From the NCBI GenBank assembly GCA_003254885.1, contig QANT01008504.1:55119-119118 (forward strand): a stretch of DNA of 64,000 bases. Reading direction: 5' to 3'. Source of the stretch: Purshia tridentata. Lineage: Eukaryota; Streptophyta; Magnoliopsida; Rosales; Rosaceae. Position numbers and translations under genes: made by a program. The notes under the pieces are model-generated. The model saw only the letters and a program-made list of their open reading frames with translations. It was not told where the DNA came from and searched no databases. Shown here piece by piece: positions 1 through 12,060 of this stretch; the first letter of the stretch is position 1, and every line of letters starts with the position of its first letter.

Positions 1-1301
1 CCACGTACGCCCAATTATTTTTTGTTTTTAATCACTTTCCATAAAGAGTAATGATAGATAAACAACATTATAGTATCACATTTTAATTGTACCACACTTT
101 TTTAATAGTAGAGACGAGACCCACAAAATTGTCTCATTTCTATTATAAATGTGATACACAATATAAAAAAAATTATTAGATATAATTAATATATTATTAT
201 GTAGAGTAACTAATTTACTATATAAAGTTATTATACGATGACACGACATATTTATATTTGTTAAGTATAGTATTAATAACATCCAGTTATATTAGAATAT
301 ATAAGTTAGTTATACCATATAACAAAATAATACAGAATAATTTATTCGCAATATAATATCAATAACGGTCTCGTTAGCATTTTTATTTCATGAAATATGA
401 GTAGAAGTGAGATTAGTTTTAGCCCAAATAGTATGAGTTTTGGTCTCACCTAGGAGAACACCTCCTTCCCGTCGAACAAAGCCCAATTAATTTTGAAATA
501 GAATGGGCCGGATTTGCGGAATAGTTGGTAACTTTGGATAGGTGGCTACGGTTCACTCAACTTCAAGAAAAGTACCATGGCCCATCGGTGAGCCATGGTA
601 AAGTCACGTTTGTTTCAAAGGTTTTTAATTTTGAAAAAAAGGTATTGTGAAATTAAAATAGGAAAGTTTTTTTTTTTTTTTTGACAATTAAAGAAAATGG
701 TTATGCTTGAGTTAGGGAGGGATGACCAATGTTGGAGATGAGAGGTTAGTCAATAATGAATTTTTCTTGTATTTAATTTGATAATTTATTTTTACTCAGA
801 AAAGAGAAAAATAAAAATCGAACTCTTATGAGAAGTATAAAGATAAAAAGTTATTAATTGAAATTATGAATCTCCACTGTTTAAAATGAAAAATGCTTAT
901 TCGATCAATTTAGCAAATTAGAAATGTATAACGTGGTGCTTACACAGTGAAGGATAGTAGCCAACATGAATTAAACAGAGTATAGACAGCATTTGGTTGG
1001 TGGGAAAGAAATTTAGTATATCTATATTAAAGAGGTACAACATGTGTGTTCCCAAGAAGTTAGATTAGAGAACTACTTGTATGTTAATTACAAGTTGAAG
1101 AAATTGAATTAACAAGGAAGTCCACTTTGTATCTTGAACTCCAATAACCTCTCGGAAGTGGGAAACTATTATGTTCGAATCGAAGTTTGCACAAATAAAA
1201 CACTGATTGCCTAACCAGAAAGAAAATGAAAAGAATGATGAGAGTAAGAGAGTAGTAGTAGTAGTACTGCTTAATTAAGCTTTTTCTATAATGGCCCTTA
1301 A
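1..1301. other. AT-rich spacer at left edge
   Basis: No gene is recognised here. The first 400 bases are very AT-rich, with many short TATA-like words. A poly-T run lies near 667-682. Short open frames on both strands resemble no family I know and have no splice context, so I treat this as non-coding. The part nearest 1300 is the 3' flank of the minus-strand peptide gene that follows. Confidence 0.6.
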
Positions 1302-1556
1302 TTATGGGCATGTGATATAATCATTGGTATAAGAGAGCTCGGTGTGGCGGTAGGGGCTGAGCTTGTTATGGCATGGAGAAGGTCCCGAAGGTGGCACTGG
1401 CCCTCTTGGAAGCATCCCTTCCACCTTCAAGCTTTCATATGAATCCATGTCCTCCTTCAAAGCTCTGCTGCAACTTGCTCTTGATGCCATTCCCAAAACC
1501 ACAACCACTAAAATAATACAACCCACTAACAATCTCTTTGTAAACCACATGTTCAT
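1302..1556 (-). CDS. IDA-like / PIP-type secreted signalling peptide precursor (IDL6-like)
   Basis: Single-exon precursor of 84 residues. Residues 1-30 form a hydrophobic secretion signal (MNMWFTKRLLVGCIILVVVV then a small-residue stretch ending in SC). A variable linker follows, then the motif GPVPPSGPSPCHN at about residues 52-64. This matches the conserved hydroxyproline-rich core of the IDA/IDL and PIP peptide families, which are released into the apoplast and perceived by HAESA/RLK7-type leucine-rich-repeat receptor kinases in abscission, stress and immunity. That role is family knowledge. Unlike IDA itself, which ends at the motif, this precursor continues for about 20 residues and ends YITCP, as I recall for IDL6/7-type members. 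A second Met at residue 3 is an alternative start. A TATA-like element lies upstream on the same strand. The exact subfamily is inferred. Confidence 0.8.
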   Translation of the reverse strand: MNMWFTKRLLVGCIILVVVVLGMASRASCSRALKEDMDSYESLKVEGMLPRGPVPPSGPSPCHNKLSPYRHTELSYTNDYITCP

Positions 1557-1636
1557 TTCTACTTTGGATCGATATTCGATCTCTTCCTCTCAACTCTATA
1601 AAAGATGACAAAACAGGTTGTGTTAAAAATGAGAGA

Positions 1637-1650
1637 ATTTATTTATATAG
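1637..1650 (-). promoter_or_regulatory. candidate TATA box of the peptide gene
   Basis: Read on the minus strand, the sequence CTATATAAATAAAT lies about 80-95 bases upstream of the peptide gene's ATG. That spacing would leave a 5' leader of roughly 50-60 bases. A second, weaker TATA-like word (TTTTATAGAG) lies nearer at about 1597-1606. The call rests only on motif and position. Confidence 0.5.
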
Positions 1651-2596
1651 ACAATGATTATGGGGATGAAAGGGAGGTTGAGGGCCGTACGTATTGGACT
1701 AGACTTGTGTTAGAATTTCTGACCCGGAAGATTAGAAAAGATAATTAAAAGGAAAAGAAGGACTATTGAGATTGAATGTGTTTTATAAATGAGTTTAAGC
1801 AATAAACAAAGGGGGTGCTCGATCTCAACTGGTATTATATGTGTTTGAATGCTGGGAATGATTGTCAATAAGTTGAACAATGCAATAGCAGCCATTTTGG
1901 AAAACACAAGTAAATAGATATATATTGAACTTGAAACAAAAATTGTGGCTCTTGCCTACCACTAAGTCACTAGCACTACCCATGGGAAATTTTGAATCAG
2001 TCATATATGAAGATGCTTGATGAACTATGTAGGAGTATAGAAAATTTCTTTAAATTTTTGTTTTGACCAACTGTAGATCAGACCACAACAAACCCTACTG
2101 TTCTGCATGCATGGTTTTGTTTATTCATGTAAAAAAGAATAGCAACTGTACAATAAAAATCATTATGATAACAGCTCGCTCCTACCTAAAATTAAAGAGT
2201 AGAAAACTAAAAAGGCCATAAATACTTAAACAGCTTTTTGAATTTGTCTGCGTTGGTATTCTCCTTATACTCTATAGTACCCACCTTCCAATGGCCTGTA
2301 TACAAAAACGTGACAGATTGTATGATGTGAAGTGTAACTCTGAATGACTTCGAGACAAGGTTCCAAGAAAGTGCCTGTATAATAGAGTCACAGACCATGT
2401 TAGATTATTTTTTTGCAACCCAATCGACAAAATCACGTGCCTAAAATATGTATGAAAAATCAGCAAATCCCTGAATGAAGTGGATCAAAATTACAGAGAT
2501 TTTATACTGATTATTTAATTTTCTCTTTAAAAAATACTTATAATTTAGTTTGGCACAACATTAAAATTTAAACCATGTGTGCGGCTATAGACTATA

Positions 2597-2752
2597 TAGT
2601 ATTTGTATGTATGAGGCATTGATTCAGACTCATAAGCTAGCAGGAACCTAGCAGCGTAGTATAGTATGTTTTTTTAGTATTTGTATGTATGAGGCATTGA
2701 TTCAGACTCATCAGCTAGCAGGAACCTAGCAGCGTAGGATAGTAGGGTTTTT
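2597..2752. repeat. 78-bp tandem duplication
   Basis: Two head-to-tail copies, 2597-2674 and 2675-2752, each begin TAGTATTTGTATGTATGAGG and contain AGCTAGCAGGAACCTAGCAG. They differ at only a few bases, mostly near the poly-T end, so the duplication looks recent. It lies about 290 bases upstream of the QPT start codon. Confidence 0.9.
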
Positions 2753-2850
2753 TTTTTTTTTTGGCCAAGTAGTATAGTATGTTTATATATTGCTATCACG
2801 GACAGAAAAATTTTATGCTTCTTTTTTTATTTTTTTAGTGGAAATTAAGT

Positions 2851-2925
2851 CATATAGCATCTATTTATAGGCGTAAAGGAGGTTAGGTTTTGGCGCTATA
2901 GCGTCTATTTATAGGCGTAAAGGAG
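2851..2925. repeat. short direct repeat pair upstream of QPT
   Basis: The block ATAGCATCTATTTATAGGCG plus TAAAGGAG occurs at about 2853-2881 and again, with one base changed (ATAGCGTC), at about 2898-2925. The second copy ends a little over 110 bases before the QPT ATG, so the repeat may fall in the promoter or leader. Function is unknown. Confidence 0.8.
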
Positions 2926-3038
2926 TGGGATAGTGAAGTCCTTGAAGGGAGCCGGAGCAACCGACCTGAGTGTTGGCACTTGTCTTGTTATTGGTCATTA
3001 CTTAATAGAATTCAGAGTTGGTTTTAATTTGTTAGGAA

Positions 3039-6000
3039 ATGGGCTCTGCTTCCCTATGTTTCCCTCTGCACAAGTCCTGTAACGCTTACCCGGCAACTGC
3101 GGTTCTCTACCACCTTCCCCTCACCTCCCGCCTCAGGTAATACTCACTGTACTTCCAATATATATATATTTTTTCTTTTCATGCCCAAAATCTAGTTACC
3201 CATCACTCAATTCGATATTTATAATATTGTTTTTTCTGAATTTTGTCACTGTTTTCTTTAATTTCTGTACTATGGAATTATGCTTTATGATAATAGAACT
3301 TTTTCTTCAAACCCTCTCCGATTTCATGAATTTATATGGGAATGGAAAAAATAAACAATATTGCTTTTCTGCTTTGTTGGTTACAGAATAATAGAAAAGT
3401 TACATTGACAGTACCCAAAAAAAAGAAGAAAAGGTACATAGATGACCCATATCATTAATGTCTCGTTTATCTCATTCAGTTAAAGTTGGTATTGCTCTGC
3501 CCATTGCTGTTCCTGTTCAAGGTTACTCCATTTTGTAGCTACAGCTACAAGGGCAAAAATAACTTAATAGAAGAAGCTTTATTATTGGAATTAAACGAAT
3601 GACCAATACATAAGAGATTATTTATATTCTTATTCTTCAACGAAAGTTTTTTTATGCTCATAGTTGATGGCATGTTAGACTGCTGATTTGCATTGATTTC
3701 ACTTGTTGGACCCTTGCAGGCAGACTATTAGAATGTCAGCAACTCAAACTGAAAAGCCTGGAATATCATTTGAATCCTTGCCAATAAAGCCTCCTTCACA
3801 TCCCACCTATGATTTGTGGGGTGTCATTAAGTCAGCGCTTGCTGAAGACGCTGGGGATCGAGGTTCAAATTGTTTCTTATTTTATATGCTCTTTCCTGGT
3901 TTTCCTGAAGCACCAATTTTAAATGGTTTTACTATTGAGATCGCATTCTTCTATATTGATTTTCTTTTAAAATTTTAAAGCCTACTATAGTCAGGTTATA
4001 TGTATATGGAATTTAATAATTTCTTCATGTTCAAAACATATTATTTAGTAAGATTGATGTTTCATTTGTAGGTGACGTGACATGTATGGCTACCATTCCA
4101 TCTGATATGGAAGTAGAAGCTCATTTCTTGGCAAAGGAGAATGGTATAATTGCCGGAATTGCACTTGCAGAGATGGTATTTTATGAAGTTGATCCTTCTC
4201 TGAAGGTATAAAAGCACTGCACTGTGTGATTGAAATGTTGTTCTTAGTGTACTGTCATTATTGATTGACATTTGAATACAGGTTGAGTGGTCACAAAAGG
4301 ATGGAGACTCTGTACATAAAGGCCTAGAGTTTGGAAAAGTTTATGGTAAATCAGGATATGAAGAAATTTAGGAGTTTTTGAAAATTCCTTGAGAAGTTTT
4401 ACCAAAATTGATATGCAGGACGAGCACACAGCATTGTTGTAGCTGAGAGGGTAGCATTGAATTTTATGCAGAGGATGAGTGGAGTAGCAACTTTGACTAA
4501 GGTATTTTTCTTTCCTTTATGTTTTTTATAAACAAAATCATTAAATATGCCATCCTAACTTTTAATATGCAGCATTAGAGCACATAACAGGGGCATTCCA
4601 TCGAAAGATGGAGGCCCATTGATGTCAATGTGGATCATAATGGTTTATAAGTCTGAAGAGATTGCTTATCACATTTCTATTTTTATTAAAAGATTTAGCA
4701 TAAACCACTAGATGGTGTAGCTCCTCTGCCTTTCTGTAAGAAGAGGTCTGGAGTTTATCACGAGGGAGGTAAGGAATTCAGAGTGGGGTAGGGTTTACCT
4801 GTTATGGGTTCTCTGTACTGTTTGATCAAAAGATTTAGGGTAATTTTTATTTACAAAGAAACTACATAGTTCTCTCCATATCCATTTCATTTATAGAGGT
4901 TGTCCTTGTTTTCCTTGTTGTTAGTTGTCACTGATATTTGTCTCATACTTGGACTATAATTTGCTAATAACAGAGAGCACCGGCCACTTTAACCTATATA
5001 TATGGGATTAGAATATCATGACTTGTACTTAATGCTTTGTGTAGAGTAACAATGTACATGATGCTTTGGGAAGCTGTAAAATAATGAAGAGGAGAGATTA
5101 ATAACTTGAGTCATGCTATGCCTATTAAATATGTATTATTATAATATGTTTGCTGGATGTGTAAAGGGAGATATTTCATCATTTTGTTGCCTGCAGGCAA
5201 TGGCAGATCTTGCAAGCCCTGCATGTATTTTAGAAACGAGAAAAACTGCCCCTGGTTTACGTTTGGTGGATAAGTGGGCGGTATATATCTTTTCCTTGCT
5301 TCTACTACACACCAACACACACACAGACACATGTTCTTTCCAGTTGGATATTAATTTTTGGTCGACCTTATAGAAAACCTCTTATCCTAGGTACTCATTG
5401 GTGGTGGTCAAAATCACAGAATGGGTTTATTTGATATGGTAATGATAAAAGATAATCATATATCAATAGCTGGAGGCATCACAAATGCCCTCAAATCTGT
5501 AGACCTGTATCTAGAGCAAAGGAATCTTCAGATGGAGGTTGAGGTAATTTTGCAACCATTAAGATTTGTATCACTACACTGTAAATCTTGTCAAATGGAT
5601 CTATTCATGGAGGTGGAAATGTTTTGCAATTCATAATATGTTTCACTATCATGCTTCTATCCTGATTAAAACATCCCTAGTTACTGCTAAGTTTTTACAG
5701 ACATTCTTTGAGTTGATATGTCCTGCGTTTATGTTGCAATCTGTTACAGAATGCTAGCTCTTTCTGTCTCTGATTGTCTCTATGTGTGTGTCTGTGTCGA
5801 TACATGCGTGAATGTTATCTAATGTGACAGATGGACAGGATCAGCTTTCCTGGGGACCATAATTATTAAAGTGGCATTTGGTTTTATTTCCCAGGTTGAG
5901 ACCCGAACAATTGAGGAAGTAGACAAGGTATTGAATTATTCATCTCAAACAAAGACTTCCTTGACCCGGATAATGTTGGATAATATGGTTGTACCACTAC

Positions 6001-6544
6001 CAAACGGGGATGTTGATGTAAGCATGCTTGAACAAGCTGTGAATTTGATTGGTCGGAGATTTGAGACTGAGGTAGCGTAAAGTTATTTATTTAGTCTTCT
6101 TATGGTATCTGGTTTATTATTGTCTGACTTATCTGCTTGACTGTGACAGGCATCCGGCAATGTTACTCTTGAAACAGTACACAAAATTGGACAAACTGGG
6201 GTCGACTATATTTCTAGGTAATTATGCAGCTCTTCATAATCTCAATAAGTTAACCTGTAGCTTTTGTATGTCTAAAACAATGGGCAGAAGATTGGGCACT
6301 ATGTGCGACAGGTTTCTAGAGATAATATACTGGAACATAGTTTACCAATAGTTCATTGCTCATTATTATTTGGCATGCATTCACGACCAATAGATAGTGT
6401 ACTAGTATTCCTGGCATGGTTTACAAAGTTCCTTGTTGTGTTTGCAGTGGTGCACTGACTCATTCTGTAAAAGCTCTAGACATCTCCCTCAAGATTGATA
6501 CAGAGTTAGCTCTTCAAGTTGGAAGGCGTACAAAACGAGCTTGA
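3039..6544 (+). CDS. QPT: quinolinate phosphoribosyltransferase (nicotinate-nucleotide pyrophosphorylase), plastidial
   Basis: Converts quinolinate and PRPP to nicotinate mononucleotide, CO2 and pyrophosphate in de novo NAD synthesis. In plants the enzyme is plastidial. Ten exons join in frame to 366 residues: 3039-3136, 3720-3862, 4072-4205, 4282-4345, 4419-4501, 5197-5280, 5391-5543, 5895-6071, 6150-6217, 6448-6544. Exon 1 gives a basic, serine-rich N-terminus ([14 protein letters not shown]) fitting a transit peptide. A second Met at residue 38 (MSATQTEK) starts the conserved enzyme part. Family motifs are clear: [67 protein letters not shown] and [10 protein letters not shown]. The C-terminus is complete (GRRTKRA). 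Length matches plant orthologues and nothing is missing. A possible polyadenylation word AATAAA occurs near 6709. Confidence 0.96.
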
Positions 6545-8785
6545 CGATCTTTTATTTCATATTCGTTCTCTTTGTTTAGTCCCTATCCGTCACTTTGGTA
6601 AACCTTACGACACAGTCAAAAGTGTTGAAAGTTCATTTTCTGAGAAAATCTCAGAGTTTGCCTTGATGAAAATTGACCATATTTCAATCTAGTTGAAGTC
6701 TTGAACCCAATAAATTCAAACGTTTACAACTTCATTGTTCTCAGCTGTCTAGATGGTAACTTTGAGTCTGACCTGTTCAACAATAGGTACAAAATCCTCT
6801 TATGCGATGTAAAAATGTATCTAAATTCTGCAAATAGTGGCATGCCCATCTCTGCGTGCGACTTCATGGCCTTGGACGAGCAACATGCCCTTTGAACAAA
6901 TCTTCACAATTAAAGTATTCCAATTTGATATATTAAAAATATCATTAAGGATCAAGTTTTATTTTATAAGTTAATTAACAACTTGGTATATTTATATCAA
7001 TCTGAAATTTCCTTGGGGTCATTAAAGTGGGCTTGACAATTAAAAAAAGGATCATTCAAGTGTGAGGCAATGGTCATATAAGTTGAACTTCTGACTTATT
7101 TACTGAAAAAACAGAAAACATTTTAAAATATTAAGATTCTGCAGTGATTTCTGCTTAATTGGGCCAAAATCTTGGAAATCACTTATTTTCTTTGGGTGCT
7201 TTCTCTTAAATTCAGCTAATATCCAACAGAAATAAAAGGTTTTTATTTTCCTTGAAGCAAGCAAGCAAGGTATCTTGTAAACTTTGCTTTTCCAATTCCC
7301 ATTAAAAAATGACATTATTGTTTAAGAGTTAAGCCAGCCGAGAATCTCACCTAGCTTGCTCCTGATTCACATGTGATGATGTGAGTACATGGTATTTTTG
7401 TCGTAGAAAAATATATCCAATCTGTGAAGGTAAAAGAAATCAGTTGGGTGTTAGTTGAAAACCAAGCATGGCTACCCTTACCTCCATCTCCTATTGCTAA
7501 CCCACTAGTCAATCACACTGCCCCACATCATGGGATTTTGTTCCTTATTTTTCTTTGTTTTTACACTGCCTAAAATAAAAGGTTTGGATTAGTGAAACCC
7601 CAAAACTAAGGTCTGTCCCAGTTTCACTCAAATAGTTGCCACCCTTTCATGCCCTCCAAGCTATGATTTCTTTGGGAAATATATTATAATGAGAGAAATA
7701 AGTTGACACTTTTGGCAATACTGTGGGGTAGTCAAACTACCTTCCCCCAAAAACTGGGGTACTAGCTCCTTTTGAGATCGTAGTGACTAAGAAATGTGAT
7801 TGTTAAGCCAATTGGTACAAGCAAAGAGAGCCATACAATACAACTTACCAGTATGGTTTTTAGCTAGGTATTTATTCTCTTAACGGTGTACAGTACGTTG
7901 TGGCTAAAGATGGGTTGCTCCATACAAGTATGGTTAAAGATGCACGTGCATTAAAGTTGTGCACCAAAGATCTGACCTACCAGCCACATGAATGCTGCCA
8001 TTAATGGGCAATTCCTATTGATTGAGGCAAGCAATTTGGGTTCAAAATCGGTTGTCCATGCCCAAAATATTTACTCTTCCTAACTGCAAGTGTGGATTTT
8101 GAATTTATGACTATGACCAGCCACAATAATAGACACATTTAACTACGACCCAAACCTCTGCTTCAAAAAGGGAGAAAATTAATACAATGGGTCGGTATCA
8201 ATTAACTTCCTCAAGCACTAACTTCTATGACTACAAGGTAGTCCATTAGTAATTCCTTCTACTATACATGAATTTTAAACCCCGTCTAATCATAATAAAT
8301 TTGGTGGTCAGCTTAACATCACCTTTTTATCCTAATAACTAGATAGCAGTCCAAATTTCATAAATATTACAACTTTATTCTTCGTCATTAGCTAGCAAAG
8401 TTCAACTATAAAATGGAAGTATATGCAAGCCTAAGATTAAAAGAAGATGGTGTTAGCACTTATCACTCCGATTGAGATATTTACCTACCGTTTAATACTT
8501 TATATGGGAAATGGAGAATGTGATATGACCCCAAAAGCTCAGTGGACTTTCATACCTAGTCAATGTCATTCCGATGTTGTAGCCGACCTTATTAGAGTAA
8601 ATACAGGCATAATACACACCCTCTACTTTCTTTCAAAGAATCATTCTATATAAAGACCACACACAACTTTTGTATTCAAGGATAATGTTAAAAGATGCCA
8701 TACTATGAAAGATGAATTTATCCTCATAGCTAGTGCTATCTTTTTGCTTAGGGTCTAATTTTGTTCTTAAAGTGGGTGATGACAT
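6545..8785. other. spacer downstream of QPT
   Basis: This is the 3' flank of QPT followed by AT-rich sequence. Short frames on both strands look random and match no family I recognise. I saw no tRNA, rRNA or clear transposon end in this part. Confidence 0.55.
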
Positions 8786-10195
8786 GTTAACATAAATGTA
8801 AATATTTAATAATCCCCAATTTAGAGCTAGGTTCTCTCAAAACTCCCACCCTAAATTAATCTCTCTCATAACCTCTTATTATAAACTTAATATCTTCCAA
8901 AACCCCCCGGTCAACCTATTCTCAACTAGATTTGACCCTTTTTTTCAATATTCCAATTATACCCTTTTTTTAATTTTACAATTTATATATACATTTATCT
9001 CTCACAACCCCAGCCCCCCACCGCCACGCCTCTGTTTCTATTTCAACTCCACCGCTTTCCCACACCCACCTCTCGTAATTGCCCATGTCCCTCTCTCTCT
9101 AACAAAGTAACCAACCGGCCTCTCTCTCTCTTTGAGTCGATCTCTGCATCTTTGAGTTTCGTCTCATCTCTCTGTTCAAGTTCTGAGTTTCCTCCATCGA
9201 TCAACTTGTCCTAGCTCTCCAAGGCCATCAATTTCATCTACTTAGCTCAGTCCGAACTGGACAATGTGGATATGGTCTTCAACATGTGTATAGATTCGTT
9301 ATTAATGAGGGCATGCATATGTGTTATATGTATAGCTCTAAGCCTCCGCTGTTCCAAAACTTTAAAAAACAAAGTAAACAAATGCTATCATGACATTGCA
9401 ATAATTTATTTGAGCAAAACTTGTGCTTTCTCCTATAAGCTTGTTGGAGGTTCTTTGGCCTCAATGTATCTGCAAATGTTTTATTTTTATTCAAATTAAT
9501 ATATCTGGCATTTTGAAACATACTGTTTATGTTGAAATTGTGCCCCTGAAATATGATGAATTAAATTTACAGATGGAAACAAATCTGGACGATGATGCCA
9601 ACGTAGCTTAGGATTTGAGTTTGAGATCGAACAATATAGTCTAGGGTTTGAGTTTTTATAGTGAAACTATGTAACTGTAGTAAAGGTGTAACTGTTTTTT
9701 TAGAAAAGATGTAACTATTTTATTTAGAGAAAGTGTAACTTTTGTTTAGCGAATGTTTAGTTAAGGTGTAATTAATTTTTTTTTTTTATAGACCTGCAAG
9801 CTTTTTTTCATGTTGAAAAATATTAGTATAATTATTTGTAGTTATTTTTTTAGTGTAATTGTATTTTTAAAATTCAATTTCAGTGTAATTGGTTATTTAA
9901 GGTTCAATTTCAATTTCAGTGTAACTGTATTTTAGAAATACAGTGTAACTAACTGTATTTCAGAGATACAGTTACATTGTGCGTTAGTGCAAGCGTCAGC
10001 ACGCGTGTCAGCTTATGTCAGCGTGCGTCAGCGCTTGCGTCAGAGCGCGTCAGAGAAGTCAACAAGGTATTATAAATTTTAAGGGGTTTTGAGAGAGTTT
10101 CTAAATAAGTGGAGGTTTAGGAAAGGTTTTTTTTGTGATTAGGGGGTTTATAAAAAGTTACTATTAACATAACGTCTAAATGTTAACATCATGAT
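8786..10195. mobile_element. possible non-autonomous transposon carrying a gene-like fragment
   Basis: The two edges are loosely inverted copies. Both carry ATGTTAACAT, followed inward by related C-rich words such as CTCTCAAAACTCC on the left and CTCTCAAAACCCC on the complement of the right. The interior changes composition. At 8990-9250 it resembles a CT-rich plant 5' leader, with tracts of CTCTCTCT. Then comes a short frame encoding LAQSELDNVDMVFN. From 9650 to 9970 a degenerate GTGTAACTG word recurs many times, and 9980-10050 is a GC-rich run of GCGTCAG-like words. This layout resembles a Pack-type Mutator-like element that captured gene sequence. The boundaries, the superfamily and the capture are all inference; no clean target duplication is visible. 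Confidence 0.4.
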
Positions 10196-11900
10196 TCATG
10201 CCTAAAACTAGTGCTGATCTATTTGTTCGTAAACCCCCATGATCATTCATGCCACGAAAAAATGGTAAAATTAAATTAAACCCAGTTTAGTAGATCCCCC
10301 AAGTATTCATTTGTCTAATGCATTCCCAATTATTTTAATAGCTTATAATTGACTTTGGGGATTACCAAAATGTATGCAAATTAAGAAGGAAAAGGGTAAT
10401 TAATGGGGTGGTGGGCCCTTTAATTTGACAAAGCAAAATTTACAAGGACTGAAAGGAGGGTGGTGTGGTGTGGATAATAGATTCTCTAAAAAAAGACCAA
10501 ATACAAATACAAAAGTAATTCAACAAAATAACATGTCCTTCACATGGAGATAGATGAGTCACGAATGATGGTGAAAAATTGCATGGGGCGGCTCTCCCTA
10601 TACTCTTATCCTTAGTGACTGTTTATGTGTAGGAATGATGTAACTTTTAGTTGGTGTGACATATGAGTATAAAAGAAAATCCAATTTGGTCAAGAAAAAA
10701 AGGTAGGGATAGGGAAGGCATGGAAATTCAAATACTATAATCTATCAAAGAAAACGCCAAGAAGAAAAAGAAAAAAGAAAAATGAAACATAGATTAAAAG
10801 GCCCATCTTTCGGCAGACGACCTCTGTTGCCTTCCCACCAAATCAATGCCAAACTAATGCTACCAAACCCCCCTCACCTGCTGTTTAATATTGCAGGGAA
10901 CATGCCAATTGGCAATGTCACTTTATATGTGCATAATATGGGTCGGGTATACATTTGGGTAATTATTTCATATACATTTACAGATTTACTGTGTGATAAT
11001 AATAACTTAACACATTCATACTTGATAAATAAGTTTTTCTTCCAATAATTCCAACCCAGGTAGATAAAATTATTATTTCAGCATAGGAATTAATAATAAT
11101 TAAATTTGGAACAGTAGTAGTAATTTAATTAATAATTTAACAGATCTAGTTTTATTATTATACATGTTTGTGTGAATTTGTGCCTGTTTTCATCATCATT
11201 AGTCAGTACATTGCATTGCACATTTGCACTTTAAAACCCAAAATTCCGGGTCAACCAAGGAAAATCGAGAAGTTGTTCTCAAGAAAAGTATTCGGGTCAT
11301 GACTAACCCGTGAAACCCGACCTACCGACCCACCAAACACCCCACCAGTCACCATCATGTACCGTGAGAGACTTCTAGATGCTGTCGAGCGGAGCGTGTG
11401 ATACACCGCCATGCGTGGGCGTGTAGAAAAAAGAGGAAGTCATGAATAAAGAAAGACATGCCCCTACTAATCCAACAAAATCCATGTATTAATGCTGACT
11501 GAGTTGCCCAAAACGTTTTATAAATCTGTTCACGGATGCTGGCCAATCAACAGCGAATGCTTTTCTAGTTGTACAAACCCATACAAGAAAACTAAAAAAC
11601 AAAAAAGAAAAAGAAGACAAATCAATAAAATAAATCATTAAGCATCACACTGATGACCAATGACCGCCTTAAATGCCAGATTGGAAAAAATTAAAAAAGC
11701 CACATAAACCCTAATTAAAAAACATTTAATACAAGTACAAAACCGAGAGACCAATCTATATTATGATTTATGCATAGGATAAAAAATTAATAAAGAGAAA
11801 AGAAAGATAGAGATGAGAGCGAGAAAGTGCTTTTGGAAAAGCAATATTATAGTAAGCAGCGGTTGGGTTGCGGAGGAGGGAGAATAACTGAGAAAAGGAA
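10196..11900. other. spacer and distal promoter of FAB1C-type kinase gene
   Basis: AT-rich and non-coding. I see no gene. An 88-codon frame from 10782 has no family resemblance. From about 11870 the plus strand becomes purine-rich and merges into the repeat-bearing leader region of the next gene. Confidence 0.5.
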
Positions 11901-11923
11901 AGAAACGAATAGAAGAAGAAAAG

Positions 11924-12060
11924 AAAAGAAATGAAATGAGAAGAGAAATGAAATGAGAAGAGAAATGAAATGAATTGGAAGCAGGAAAGATGATAAAGAA
12001 GAGTGTTGTTGTTGTTGGTGGTAGTGGAAGTGGAAGTGGAAGTGGAGGAAGAAGAAGAAG
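11924..12060. repeat. purine-rich minisatellite upstream of FAB1C-type gene
   Basis: A 17-base unit, AAGAGAAATGAAATGAG, occurs about three times in tandem (near 11924-11973, the first copy diverged). Next come GTT repeats and then GGAAGT repeats at about 12021-12046. The result is strong purine bias on the plus strand, which produces long but meaningless open frames on the opposite strand. It lies about 800 bases before the start codon, at the promoter/leader edge. Confidence 0.8.

Larger units (their letters stand above)
1660..3038. other. spacer between peptide gene and QPT; tandem repeats at its right end
   Basis: This is the shared 5' region of two divergently transcribed genes. I see no coding gene. 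The right half carries a 78-bp tandem duplication and a pair of shorter direct repeats just ahead of the quinolinate phosphoribosyltransferase start; both are listed separately. Confidence 0.55.

Noticed and set aside
1363-1608. 81-codon plus-strand frame
   Set aside because: It is the antisense shadow of the IDA/PIP-type peptide gene, which has a signal peptide and the conserved core.
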